Origin: Ananas comosus
Taxonomy: Eukaryota; Streptophyta; Magnoliopsida; Poales; Bromeliaceae
Direction: 5' to 3'
Length of the DNA: 64,000 nucleotides
Assembly (NCBI RefSeq): GCF_001540865.1
Contig: NC_033630.1
Coordinates: forward strand, 8,588,083 to 8,652,082
Shown here in pieces: positions 10,677 to 20,894 of the stretch. Made by a program: the position numbers and the translations under genes. The notes beneath the pieces are model-generated. The model did not search any database, was not told the origin of the DNA, and saw nothing but the letters and a program-made list of their open reading frames with translations. Numbering within the stretch: position 1 is the stretch's first letter; the number at the start of each line of letters is the position of its first letter.

Positions 10677-13626
10677 GGAGTACGGTGAGCTGTTCCCAGC
10701 TGAGGTGCATGTGAAAGTTCCTTCACCTCGAGCTAGACGGTGCGCGGATTATCCGCGATTGATTGACTCAAGACCGAGTCGGGTGGCATAGAGAACTAAG
10801 GTAAGAGAAACCTTAGGAAAGAGTGGCCAGTGGAAAAGTGCAACAAAGTGTAAAGAATAAAGAATGAGTAAAGAATAAAGATCGGCTAAGGAATAAGAAT
10901 AGCTGATAAAGTAAAGAAATGTTACAAGTAAAGAATAGCTAAGAGCTAAAAGTAAACATTAAATGACAAGAGTAAAGAATGATTAAGAATATAAGTAGCG
11001 TTAAAGTAACCTACTTGCATGATTACAGGTATTGCATATTGCATTTCGTGAGGCATGACATGTATTTCAATTGAATATATATATCTGTTGTATATTGTTG
11101 AACTAACATGTTGCAGTGCCTTGTTAGACCTGTTGGCTGAGCTTGTTCTCTTGGGTGGCTAAACCCACTGAGGACTATGGACAATAGTCTCACCCCCGTG
11201 TTGCTGTTTTGGGGGTACAGGTACACACGTGTGTAGCGCGACGGCGCAAGGTAAGGACGTAGTTCTGCAGATAGCGTCCTACCCAGAGACTGAGATAGCA
11301 GTACCCGAGTTGGTGGTCTAGCTTGAGAGGTTTAAAGACAAGAACAGATTTTTGTTTAAGCTGAAAAAGAATCTGTAATAATTATGATTGTATCGAGAGG
11401 TTGATTGTAGAAGTAAAGTAATGTTGTAAAATGCATCTAAGTTGAATGCTGTAATAATTTAGTAGTTTATATTTTTTGATACATCCTTATGCAATGTACG
11501 AATGAATACTGTTCCTGTTTGGAACCTTTCGTATTGTGTCGATTGCGATGCCTTGAATGTACAGGGGAGACTCTGTCCGTAGTACAGGGAAAATCCTGTC
11601 CATTCGGCGATGTCAGCGGCGCCGCGACCTCGGCCAAATAGGCGGGTGGTCGCGGGCTGTGACAACTCTGGATTTGAACAGCGTTGGTTTCACCGAACGA
11701 GGAATTAGATCAGTGGAGAGATTGTCGAGCTGCGCACAACAAAATCTACAGATTTTACGTTTCGCAGATAACAAATTGAGGGGGAACTTGTCAGGTTGGC
11801 TAGAGCGCATGACCAGTCTAACTAATATAGACCTTTCTGGAAACTCGCTAAATGGGACTATCCCAATTGGAGTCTGGAGGCTTCCTAACTTAACTGCATT
11901 ATATCTCGAAAGTAATTTCCTCGAGGGTGTCGTAACAGAAATCGAACTTTCCTACTTAAAGAGAATAAAATGGTTATCACTTTCATATAACTCCTTACAT
12001 GTGCAAGTTATGAGTCATGACTGGACCCCCCCTTTTCAGCTGAAGGGACTCAAATTGGCTTCCTGCAATCTGGGACCGAAATTTCCTCCTTGGCTGCAAG
12101 GACAGACCCAACTCGGAGAGATAAACTTGTCGAAAACTAAAATTGTAGATACACTTCCTGATTGGCTTTGGAATATGTCCAGTTCCTTAGAAGTAATCGA
12201 TCTCTCGTATAACCAAATCAAAGGAAAATTACCATTGTCATTGAACCGTGTCATGCTACGGTATCTAAATTTGAGCTCAAACCAGTTTGAAGGCCCATTG
12301 CCAGCTCTTCCGCAAACTCCTACTGTCCTGGATCTGTCCAACAATTTTTTTTACGGGACCGATACCAAACTCTACGCTATCGAGTTTAGAGTATTTGCTT
12401 CTTTCTAATAATAGTTTCGACGGCAATGTACCAGTCTCTTTATGCGAATCAACTTCATTAATAGTTCTTGATATATCAAACAACAAGCTATCAGGAGAAA
12501 TTCCTCCGTGTTTAGGGATGTCGCAAGATCAGCTTCTTATTCTGGATACGATGAACAATAATTTATCTGGACAAATTCCCGCCTCCCTCGGCAAGCAAAC
12601 GGGTCTTTCGATATTGAATTTACGAAATAATAGCTTGTCAGGAGAAATTCCTTCTTCTTTGCAGCATTGTGCAGAGTTAATTATTCTCGACCTTGGATAT
12701 AATAATTTTTCTGGAACAATACTTGAGTGGATTGAATAGAACTTATCATTTCTCATGGTGCTCAGCTTGTGCTCAAATGCGTTTCTTGGTAGCATTCCTT
12801 CGGAAATTGTACGACTCGGGTATCTTCGAATCTTAGATCTCTCTCACAACAACTTATCTGGAACTATATATACCTCGATCTATTGGAAAATTGATTTCAA
12901 CTGCTATGGAAGAAGGCATTCCTAAGGATTACATACGGTATTTCGAAGATGAAAGTGATGAAGGCCTCATGGGCAACTTATATTTTGTCGTAAAAGGAGA
13001 GACACGGGATTATGCAAAACTTCTTTATCTTTTTGAAAGCATTGACCTTTCTTGCAATAATCTATATGGAGAGATCCCTGATGAGATCGGAGATTTACAG
13101 GCACTGCAGAATCTGAACTTATCGATAAATCATTTGACAGGACATATTCTAGATCAAATCGGCAAGATGCATGCATTGGAGTCGCTTTGATGTAGCAATG
13201 AACAACCTTTCTGGGACTATTCCACAAAGTCTTGCTACACTAAATTATCTGAGCCACTTAAATGTGTCGTATAATAATCTATCAGGAAAAATTCCGTCTG
13301 GATATCAACTGCAGACTCTCGACGATCCATCTATATATATTGGCAATCCATATCTTTGTGGGCCACCAACTACGCAAAGTTGCTCCATTAATGAAGCAAC
13401 TAGTGCTTCAGGTAAAAAATCGCACGACCAGTTTGAAGGATTATGGCTATATATTAGTGTGGTGTTAGGATTTATAATAGGATTTTGGATTTTCTGTGGT
13501 GTTCTTTTGTTAAGAGGATCATTGAGAAATGCTTATTTCTCCACAATCGACTCCATGTATGATAGGCTGTATGTTGCTGTTGCATTAACAATCATTAGAT
13601 TAAGAAGGAGATGTGGGGAAATGTAG

Positions 13627-14090
13627 TTTTGAGTTGTTGCATTTTGGAATCACTGGAACTGTGTTTAATTTGGATGTGTAAATTGCAACACTAGTCCCTA
13701 AACTCTCGACAAGTTCCATTTTGCCCCTAAATTGTTTGTGCGTGCCACTTGAAATCCTAAACTCTTGAAAAGTGTTCACTTTAATTACTTCTTAGCCATG
13801 TCTATTTATAGAGGAAAAATTATTGTTTCCTAAGATTGCAACTGTGAAGTGGAATAATTATGAAAGTTTGGTGTTCGAGCGTTGCATTTTAAAAGTTTTA
13901 AGGACTAGAATAAAATCTGCTAGAAAGTTGAAAGACTTATATTTAGGGATGTTATGTGGGCCATGTCTGTCCTCCACAGCCAAAATTATGGGCCGTGTCA
14001 AGTCGGGCCGGATTGTTTTAGACCTTTAGGACTAGATGGCACGGTCCGTGCTGGACTGGAACGTGCTTGCCTAGTTTTTCTATTTTTATC
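13627..14090. other. Sequence downstream of the LRR pseudogene
   Basis: No gene is supported. The block at 13,680-13,800 contains the motif 'tccctaaactctcgacaa' and its variant 'atcctaaactcttgaaaa', a type of text common in plant dispersed repeats. No polyadenylation signal can be assigned with confidence. Confidence 0.35.
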
Positions 14091-14475
14091 TCCTTTCCGT
14101 TTGGTTCGGGATTAAGGAAAAAGTAGCTATTCCAAGGATAGGGTTAAGTTCAGGGTTAAAGTGGGGTTAAAATTTTTTTGTGTTTGGTTGGGGTTGGAGT
14201 TAGTCTAGAATAATGAAAAATAGTGTTTGGTTGGAGTAGGTGGGATAAGAAGATAATGATTGATAAAGAAGGATAATGATTGGTTGGAGTAGGTGGGATA
14301 AGAAAGATAGTGGGTTATTATGAATAGAAAATAGTGTTTGGTTGGAGTTTGGTGAGGTTAGGTGGGGTTAGCTAACCCGGAATAATTTATTTGAGGTGGG
14401 GTTAGCTAACCCCACCTATTTTTTGGGGTGTTTGGGAATAATATGGGGGTTGAGGTGGGGTTAGCTAAATACAGT
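14091..14475. repeat. Short-period degenerate repeat / probable MITE remnant
   Basis: The phrases 'gtgtttggttggagt', 'taggtgggataagaa' and 'gttagctaacccc' recur several times. The block is bounded by 'ccgtttggttcgggatt' on the left and 'tttggggtgtttggga' on the right. This looks like a non-autonomous element that has expanded internally. Ends and target duplication are not resolved. Confidence 0.45.
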
Positions 14476-14889
14476 GAGTACAGAATGTTGACCATATAAA
14501 TAGGCCGCACTAATTAATTATTACCTGATTGCTCCATAAATTTTATTAAATAGTTCAAATAATATATTGGTAAAAGTATTGCATAATAAAAAAAATCTTA
14601 AATTAATGTCCTCGTAGCTGAAATGAAATGATAGTGACTTATCAGCTGGCACAAAGTCAAAACGTGGGGTGTTGAGGTGGAAGGAAAAATCAGTAGCAAA
14701 AGAAATGCTACGTTACCCACCAAATTGATCACTCTAATTAATACGGCATTACCCACCAAATCGATATAATAGAAGGAAACTCAGGAATAGTCTAAACAAA
14801 TAGGAATGTACATTTTCTATGAGAAGACCTGTAAATTTAGGAATTTTCTCTTCTATCTAAATCAATTTGGTGAGTTCTGCGACTTTGCC

Positions 14890-15440
14890 GTGACACTCTA
14901 GGATTTGGAATAGTCCGATTTATAAGGTATAATAGTAATAAACCTCTTAACCCAGTTATAGTATTTTGGGCGTTAGCTAGTTCCAAAAGGTTAAGCGAAT
15001 TGAATGTGCTAGGGCTAGAGTAGCTAAAAAATCGGCAACCTTTTTGAAAAGTGGAGCATCACAATTGTTATTAGGGCCAATGACATGCTGGAAGTGTAAC
15101 ATAAGTCGTGACTGAGTTATGGTCATACAGTGGGCAAAGCACGGCTCCTTGGTGACAACCGTTGTTGGTGGAGTGCTGCTCCCCACAACGTTGGCCAAGC
15201 CTAGCGATAGCTTAATGTTCGTGAGTGTATATGTTTGAGCCTGACGAGAATATCAAGGCTTAAGGGGGGAGAATGGGACACCCCAGAATTTAGAGCAATC
15301 CTATATGTAAGATATAGTAGTACTAAATCTCTTAATCCAGAGATACCATTTTAGGTGGTAGCTACGCCCAAGAGATTAAGAGGATTAAACGTGTTAGGAT
15401 TAGGATGGTTCTAGGATGGTTGACCTCTCTGGGAAATAGG
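14890..15440 (+). mobile_element. Degraded LTR retrotransposon fragment with polypurine tract
   Basis: An LTR-like start at about 14,892 (TGACACTCTAGGATTT) is homologous to text beginning TGGGACACCCCAGAATTT at 15,274. The second copy is preceded by a polypurine tract (TTAAGGGGGGAGAA, 15,260-15,273), as expected just before a 3' LTR. Between them about 230 bases of internal sequence remain, so nearly all of gag-pol is deleted. A third homologous block lies at 15,890-16,030. Confidence 0.6.
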
Positions 15441-15889
15441 GCATCTCACCAACGATTAAAGTGCCCATCGGCACGGGCCATATCCACAGTGCTGTGTTGT
15501 GCCAACAAGACATCGATACGATACAGTCCCCGTACCGATGACACAACTCGAACCTCCTATTCTTGAAATTAATAAGTAATTTTCTCAATAAAGTTTAAAA
15601 TATTCGATAAAAATATATAATAAATAATTGACATATTTTGTTGCTAAACAAAATAAATATTTCATACCATTACGTGTTGGCAAACATATATTTTTTTGTG
15701 ACCGACACGCATCGGCAGGGCCCGGTCACCATACCGTACCATACCGACAAGTTTTCGGCTGTGCCACGACACTTAAATCCTTACATCACACATGCGAAAA
15801 CAAAAATCTATGTGCACTACTAATTCACAATAGATCTCGAAATTGGAAAAGAAATCAAAATAGACTGAAAGTAGAAATAGAAAATAGTC
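15441..15889. other. Intergenic, likely LTR remainder
   Basis: No coding region is recognised. The text 'gcacgggccatatccaca' and 'cgtaccgatgacac', and later 'cgacacgcatcggcagggcc', looks like degenerate LTR sequence continuous with the fragment at 15,274. No protein domain was found. Confidence 0.35.
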
Positions 15890-16030
15890 ATATATATAAG
15901 GTATAATAGTACTAAACCTTTTGATCCAGTTATAGCATTTTGTGTGGTAAATAGGCTCAAGAGGCTAAGAAAATCAAGCGTGGTAGAATTAGAGTGGTTC
16001 TATAATGGGTGGCTCGGGAAAGCATGAAAT
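15890..16030 (+). repeat. Third copy of the degraded LTR segment
   Basis: It shares 'aaggtataatagtactaaacc', a 'ccagttatagcattttg' block and 'gctaagaaaatcaagcgtg' with 14,915-15,030 and 15,295-15,410. It is therefore a diverged copy of the same LTR. Confidence 0.6.
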
Positions 16031-16043
16031 CACAGGTACAAAA

Positions 16044-16239
16044 ATAAAAATCTAGATATATGATCAATTCAAAATAGAACTAAAATTGGAAAAAATATAT
16101 ATATATAGACTGTTTTTGTTGTAGTGGTTGGTGGACCTCATATAAAAATCTAGATATATGATCAATTCAAAATAGAACTCAAAATTGGAAAAAAAAAATA
16201 TATATAGACTGTTTTTGTTGTAGTGGTTGGTGGACCTCC
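16044..16239. repeat. 98-bp tandem duplication
   Basis: Two units begin 'ataaaaatctagatatatga' at 16,044 and 16,142 and are nearly identical apart from the length of an A/TA tract. Each unit contains TTTTTGTTGTAGTG (ending at 16,126 and 16,225), which matches the terminal motif of CACTA-type elements in reverse complement (CACTACAACAAAAA). Confidence 0.85.
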
Positions 16240-16325
16240 GGCCCGATTCGTCCAAATAGAACGGTAGGTGGGACCAAAAAATATAGAAAAATATAACCCG
16301 CCCCGAATCCGTCCCAATCTGCCAA

Positions 16326-16839
16326 CACGACAACAAAAACGGTCTATAGCGACACTTTTAAATTTCGGTACATGTCAAAAAAAGTGTTGCTCGTTAAATT
16401 ACCGACACTTTTAAAAAGTGTTGTTATATGTGGGGTCGCTAGGTATATAGTGACGGTTAAAGAGTGTGGCTATAACCTAAAAAGAGTGCTGCTAATTTAC
16501 CAATACTTATTTAAGCATTTAGCAACCGCCAAAACTTCGCCTCAGTGGCTGCGGTGGCGGGCAGGACAAGAGGGAAAGGCTCTTCATTTAAAATTTCAAT
16601 AGATTGAGTGAGAGGAGAGGGGAGAAGGTAATCAATTTTTCTTTTTTTTTCTTTTCTATTTGTAATCGGGCCGAATGGGCTGGGTCAGATGGGTTGAGTA
16701 GAGTAACCTTTTATTTTTAGTTGGATTGAGCTTTATATTTAGGCATTAGTAGGTGTTTTTTTTAAGTTTTGGCATAAATAGGACACTTATACAAAAGTGT
16801 CCCAAACATGTGTCCCTATAACCTAATTTTGTTGTAATG
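16326..16839. mobile_element. Short CACTA-like (En/Spm) non-autonomous element
   Basis: It starts CACGACAACAAAAACGG and ends TTTTGTTGTAATG, imperfect inverted ends of CACTA type. The subterminal region has repeated 'gcgacacttttaa', 'agtgttgc' and 'gtgtggctataacc' phrases, typical of CACTA subterminal repeats. There is no transposase. No convincing 3-bp target duplication was found (CAA versus AAC), so exact ends are uncertain. Confidence 0.6.
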
Positions 16840-17511
16840 AACCCGGATCCATTTGCATCCCTAACCGGTACCTGGGGTTCCAAGTTCGAAGCGTAATTGC
16901 TTCATATTTTCAGCTAAATTTATTTCTAAAAAAAAAATAAACGAAGGATACTATACTACCTTTCTCTAAACAAAACAGTAATACATCATGTAAAAATCCT
17001 TTGTGTTTTTTAAACTTTACAAAATTATGTACAAGACATGCTACCAAAAATGGTTGTTGAGTTAGAAACAACAATTTAGAGAAATCCAATTGAAGTATTA
17101 ATTAGTTGCAAACAAGTAAAGTTCCAGGTGCTGCTACATGTAGAATTGCTAAAAGCACAGCAATTGTCATAGATCTGAACAAAATCAAGAACAGCGACTT
17201 ATAATTTTTGTTTGCTGTACAATACATGGTGATTTTTTCATGCAGTTTTTAATGAAAGAATAAAAGAATTACACAATGTTACCAACTCACATCTAACGCA
17301 AAGGAGAACAGGAAAAAAAAAAAAAAAAAAAAAAGCCACAAAGCAAATAGTTCTGAAATTATAGGTTTGTACATGCACCAATACGAAAATAAAGAAGTAA
17401 CATTAGATAATTTCCAAAGAATAAAAGAAGAGAACGAAACCTTAAGGCTAAATTTATTTTATTTTATTTTATATCCGTAACATCACGCGGGGCTTCACTA
17501 GTATATATATA
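16840..17511. other. Intergenic, poly-A tract
   Basis: No gene is visible. An A-run of about 21 lies at 17,313-17,333. The region runs into (TA)n at 17,501, the start of the MITE cluster. Confidence 0.4.
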
Positions 17512-17516
17512 TATAT

Positions 17517-17765
17517 AGTAAAACTATTATGCTATCGGAAGCATAGAAAATATGACTTCTGATTTTATGGTTGTTAGATCAGTCTCTTTAATCATTTTTA
17601 ATCTTTGAATTAATACTATTATCCTATGAAGACCACTCAACCCTAGAAATACTACTCAATTCTAGGAGGACCGCAATCATCCCAACCGTATAATTCTTAA
17701 TCCGAAGGTCAAAATATCAGAAGCATCAAATGCTCTATACTTCCAACAACATAGTAGCTCTACAC

Positions 17766-17766
<1 letters not shown>
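17517..17766. mobile_element. TA-flanked MITE a
   Basis: Terminal inverted text 'agtaaaactattatgctatcggaagcat' pairs with 'atacttccaacaacatagtagctct'. The element lies between (TA)n at 17,501-17,515 and (TA)n/(GA)n at 17,765-17,826. It contains the family core ('ggttgttagatca', 'tcatttttaatc', 'gaccgcaatcatccca'). Confidence 0.7.
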
Positions 17767-17826
<60 letters not shown>

Positions 17827-17926
17827 NNNNNNNNNNNNNNNNNNNNNNNNNNNNNNNNNNNNNNNNNNNNNNNNNNNNNNNNNNNNNNNNNNNNNNNNNN
17901 NNNNNNNNNNNNNNNNNNNNNNNNNN
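17767..17926. other. (TA)n(GA)n microsatellite running into a 100-N assembly gap
   Basis: TA and GA runs (17,765-17,826) lead straight into 100 N (17,827-17,926). The gap is probably unresolved microsatellite plus the start of another MITE, because a half-MITE emerges on the far side. Confidence 0.95.
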
Positions 17927-18037
17927 TTGAATAGTATGATCCAACGAGTGGAAATGATCAAAAAAGTAGATCTAACGGTCAAAAACTTATAAATACAAAG
18001 GGGACTATATCATAAGAGTATAGTAGCTGGACTATAT
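17927..18037. mobile_element. Half of a TA-flanked MITE emerging from the gap
   Basis: The text 'ttgaatagtatgatccaacg' and 'agtagatctaacggtcaaaa' plus the terminus 'agagtatagtagctggac' match the right halves of the neighbouring MITEs. The left half is hidden in the gap. Confidence 0.6.
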
Positions 18038-18043
18038 ATGTAT

Positions 18044-18260
18044 AGAATTGAGCTATAATACTTTTAGAAGCACCAACCCCTTGGTGCTACTAAGTTTTTA
18101 GCCCTTGGATCTACTCCTTGATTATTAATAGCCATTGGATCAAACACTATTCCACCTACCACCACCTACCACCATCATCACAACCTTACATTCCCCATCC
18201 AATTGGTTAAAACTCAAAAGCATCACCTCATTGGTGCTTTTGAGAGTATTCTAGCTCAAC
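18044..18260. mobile_element. TA-flanked MITE b
   Basis: Left end 'gaattgagctataatacttttagaagcaccaa' pairs with right end 'ttggtgcttttgagagtattctagctcaac'. The left end, including TTTTAGAAGCA followed by TTTTTAGCCCTTGGAT, closely matches the end of the FAR1/MULE element at 22,592. This is the best evidence that the two are related. Confidence 0.75.
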
Positions 18261-18327
18261 TTCCATTAGGACTTTATTTTCCACTCTATTATTGTTGATA
18301 TCCTTTTTAGAGTCATATACTGCCGGT

Positions 18328-18640
18328 TAGGGGTGGCAATCCAGCTCGCTGTTTGCGAGCCATCTCGTGTTCGGCTCGAAATGAGCTCGAGATCGGTTCA
18401 CTCGTTTAGTAAATGTGCCGAACACGAGCTGGATTTTTCAGCTCGTTTAATAAACGATCCGAACACGAGCTAGGGTCAGCTCGCTCGTGTTCGGCTTGAT
18501 AACAGCTCGATTATATTTATTTTATATTAATATATTTTTATATGTTATATATATATAATTATATTTGTATATGAATATATAATACTAATTATTAGTTTTA
18601 AATTTTTAGCCCAATTTTACAAAAAAGCTCAGCTTATTTA
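18328..18640. repeat. hAT-like repeat remnant
   Basis: It begins with TAGGGGTGGCAAT, a typical hAT-Ac terminal motif, followed by GAGCTCG/CGAACACGAGCT-rich text and an AT-rich tail. No matching right end was found. It is probably truncated. Confidence 0.45.
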
Positions 18641-18803
18641 TTTATAAAAGAGGCCCATAGGCCCATTTATATTTAAAATTTTAACCGTTGGATTAAAATC
18701 TAATGGTTAATATTGCATCAACCTTTTAAGTCCTTCTATGATTCTATACCTATTTCCTAACCCTAGTTTTCTTTTCACACATGTTTTCACACTTCACACA
18801 GCC

Positions 18804-18858
18804 ATGGGCGGCGGCGGCGATCACCACGGAGGCGGAGGCCACGGCCACGTGCATGGCC
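18804..18858 (+). pseudogene. Truncated Gly/His-rich coding fragment
   Basis: An ATG at 18,804 opens a frame starting MGGGGDHHGGGGHGHVHG, abruptly ended by one N (18,859) and a (TA)n tract. It is preceded by a leader-like stretch including 'cctaaccctagttttctt'. Gly/His-rich starts of this kind occur in small mitochondrial complex I subunits of plants (NDUFB2-like), but 18 residues are too few to name a gene. It may be a captured or broken first exon, or a real gene interrupted by a collapsed repeat. Confidence 0.4.
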
Positions 18859-18859
18859 N

Positions 18860-18892
<33 letters not shown>

Positions 18893-19117
18893 CTAGGCTG
18901 GTATGCTATCAATAGTACCAAGCACTTGGTGCTATTAGGTTTTCGGCCCTTGGATGAAGAAATGTACGGTTAGGATGATGTGGGCCTCCTAGGATTGAGT
19001 GAGCTGATGGTTGAATAGTATAATCTAACGGGTGAAAATAATCAAAGTGTTAAATCTAACGGTGGAAAGCTCGGTAGCACCAAGTGCTTGGTGCTATCGA
19101 TAGTATTCCAGTCAAAC
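18893..19117. mobile_element. TA-flanked MITE c
   Basis: Left end 'ctaggctggtatgctatcaatagtacc' pairs with right end 'ggtgctatcgatagtattccagtc'. A second inner palindrome 'agcacttggtgct' is mirrored by 'agcaccaagtgcttggtgct'. It lies within (TA)n on the left and (CT)n(TA)n on the right. Confidence 0.8.
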
Positions 19118-19132
19118 TCTCTCTCTATATAT

Positions 19133-19644
19133 GAGTGAGACTGGATACTTCTGGAAGTACGGAGCCCTCCGTACTTACAAGTCGTTTTCGATATTGGGAC
19201 TTTCGAATCAACGATCGGCTTTGTTAGACTTGATTTAGAGTATTTGAAGTATTTAGAACATAAATTTTGTGATTTTTCAATATCATTTGTATAGTGATCG
19301 AAGAGGCTCAAAATCAATAATTTTAGTAGTCATGGTGAGCCGTTTGCAAGTTTAACGGTTTAGAAATATCCAAATCACGTGAAATTTTGATAAAATTTTT
19401 TTTATACTATAATTTTAATGTCATATCGTCACATTTTGTAAGATTTTTGTTTTCAGCCGTTGATTTTGAGCTCCTCCGATTACTAGGTAAATGATATCGA
19501 AAAATCACAAATTTTATTTTCTAGATACTTCAAATACTGTAGATCAAGTCTAACGGAGCCGATCGTCGATTCGAAAGTCCCAATATCGAAAGCAACTTTG
19601 AACTATGGAAGGCTTCATATTTTTAGAAGCATACTAGCCTCACT
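19133..19644. mobile_element. TA-flanked MITE d (long subfamily, about 510 bp)
   Basis: Left end 'gagtgagactggatacttctggaagtacgg' pairs with right end 'ttttagaagcatactagcctcact'. The internal segments 'caacgatcggctttgttagacttgat' and 'agatcaagtctaacggagccgatcgtcgattc' are inverted copies, so it is one long hairpin. It is flanked by TA/GA runs. Confidence 0.75.
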
Positions 19645-19670
19645 CTATATATTTATAGAGAGAGAGAGAG

Positions 19671-19805
19671 TTGAGCTAGAATACTCCCAAAAGCATCATG
19701 AGGGTGGTGCTGTTGAGTTTTTAGCCATTGGATGAAGAGATGTAGGGTTGAGATGATGGTGATAGGTGGTGGTAGGTGGAATAGTATTTGATCCAAAGGC
19801 TATTA

Positions 19806-19885
<80 letters not shown>

Positions 19886-20109
19886 GAACAAGAATACTCC
19901 CAAAAGCACCAAGAGGATGATGCTTTTGAGTTTTTAGCTCTTGGATGGAGAGATGTAGGGTTAGGATGATAGTGGTAGGTAGTGGTAGGTGGTGGTAGGT
20001 GGAATAGTGTTTAATTCAAGGGCTATTAGTAATCAAGAAATAGATCCAATGGCTAGAAACCTAGAAGCACCAAGGGGTTGGTTGTTTCCAAAAGTATTAT
20101 AGCTCAATT
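19671..20109. mobile_element. Two overlapping TA/GA-flanked MITEs (one truncated, one complete)
   Basis: The first starts 'ttgagctagaatactcccaaaagc' at 19,672 and stops at a (CT)n(TA)n(GA)n tract (19,806-19,882). The second is complete, from 'ttgaacaagaatactcccaaaagcacc' (19,884) to 'ccaaaagtattatagctcaa' (20,109). Both have the core 'ttttagc(c/t)(a/c)ttggat' and the 'ggtggtaggtggaatagt' block shared with MITE b. Confidence 0.65.
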
Positions 20110-20132
20110 ATATATATATATATATATATATA

Positions 20133-20361
20133 GAATTAGGCTGTAATGCTATCAATAGCACCAAGCTGTTGGTGCTATTAGGTTTTCGGCCCTTTGATGA
20201 AGAAATGTACGGTTAGGATAATGTGGGCCATCTAGAGTTGAGTGAGTTATTGATTTAATAGTATAATCTAATGGATAAAAATAGTCAAATGGTTAAATCT
20301 AACAGCGAAAAAACTTGATAGCACCAAATGCTTGGTGCTATCGATAGTATCCCAGCCGAAC
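20133..20361. mobile_element. TA-flanked MITE e
   Basis: This is a close copy of MITE c: 'gaattaggctgtaatgctatcaatagcacc' at the left and 'ggtgctatcgatagtatcccagccgaa' at the right. It lies between (TA)n (20,110-20,131) and (CT)n(TA)n. Confidence 0.8.
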
Positions 20362-20389
20362 TCTCTCTCTCTATATATATTAAATTAAA

Positions 20390-20829
20390 ATTTAAAAATA
20401 AAAAATTAAAGTAAAAAATAATGTAACGAGTTCACCAAAAAAAATCTCGCTGCTCTTCCTACTGGGAGAGCAACAGGAGCGATGGCCCCCCATGGCTCGA
20501 GTGCCACGTGACGCCCATTCGGAAGTGGCTCCAAACACGCGGTGCCCATTTAGCTTACTTTCTAAGGACACAATGTCCATAAAATATTTACTCGTTCCAT
20601 TCGGGCGCGTTTTTAAAAACTCGAGCTTGAACCCGAACTTCTCTACCAAATTTGAATTCAAATAAAACGGATTTTAAAAATTCATATCCAAATTCAAAGT
20701 ACCAAAAATCTAAAATCCAGACCTGAATCCGCTAAACCAAACCCGAAACAATTATTTCTCTTTACAATATTTCAAAATTATTACATTAAATTTAAATTTT
20801 TAAAATACAAATTCAAATATAACATCAAG

Positions 20830-20840
<11 letters not shown>
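20390..20840. other. Intergenic, possible non-autonomous DNA element interrupted by a MITE
   Basis: The phrases 'aatttgaattcaaataaaac', 'tatccaaattcaaagt' and 'aacccgaa' resemble 21,450-21,645, which ends with the hAT-like terminus 'ttgacatccctag' (21,641). The MITE at 20,895-21,433 lies between them, so this may be one element split by the insertion. A short open frame here has no recognisable domain. Confidence 0.4.

Positions 20841-20894
<54 letters not shown>

Larger units (their letters stand above)
8127..11664 (+). mobile_element. Solo LTR of a Ty3/gypsy-type retrotransposon (3,538 bp)
   Basis: The element starts TGTAACC and ends CTGTGACA. It is flanked by the perfect 5-bp target duplication ACTCT (8,122-8,126 and 11,665-11,669). 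It has no internal region or primer-binding site, so it is the product of LTR-LTR recombination. Its right end resembles the LTR ends of the gypsy elements in the mirrored half (GGGGCGTGACA). The U3 part has four ACCGGT-centred palindromes (8,401-8,520), followed by a pyrimidine/purine-rich tract (8,610-8,770) and a 'ctagggttagggttt' leader. Minor tandem repeats lie at about 9,730-9,910, 10,090-10,200 and 10,444-10,676. Short open frames inside it are not genes. Confidence 0.92.
7207..13626 (+). pseudogene. LRR receptor-like protein (Cf/EIX-type) pseudogene, split by a solo LTR
   Basis: The ATG at 7,207 starts a signal peptide (about 20 residues, ALPIFFVLLVIGIQAFA) and an LRRNT cap with paired cysteines (NRLSSWEGQDCCKWRGVVC). 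Many plant-type leucine-rich repeats follow (LxxLDLSxNNFxGxIP). The C-terminus has an acidic spacer, one membrane helix (LWLYISVVLGFIIGFWIFC) and a short basic tail without a kinase, which marks a receptor-like protein rather than a receptor kinase. Such proteins sit at the plasma membrane, sense extracellular ligands and often signal via SOBIR1/BAK1-type partners (family knowledge). Breaks: a solo LTR at 8,127-11,664, an extra T in the T8 run at 12,345-12,352, a TAG stop at 12,737, four extra bases (TATA) near 12,868, and an extra T at 13,186-13,188. Removing the LTR, one target duplication and these six bases leaves 2,871 bases, or 957 codons including the stop, a normal length for this family. 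No intron is needed. Confidence 0.93.

Noticed and set aside
17767..17930. Open frames running through the 100-N gap
   Set aside because: They are produced by GA/CT microsatellite and N bases.
20392..20661. Minus-strand open frame of 89 codons
   Set aside because: No recognisable motif; it overlaps text resembling a non-autonomous hAT-like element and is AT-rich at both ends.
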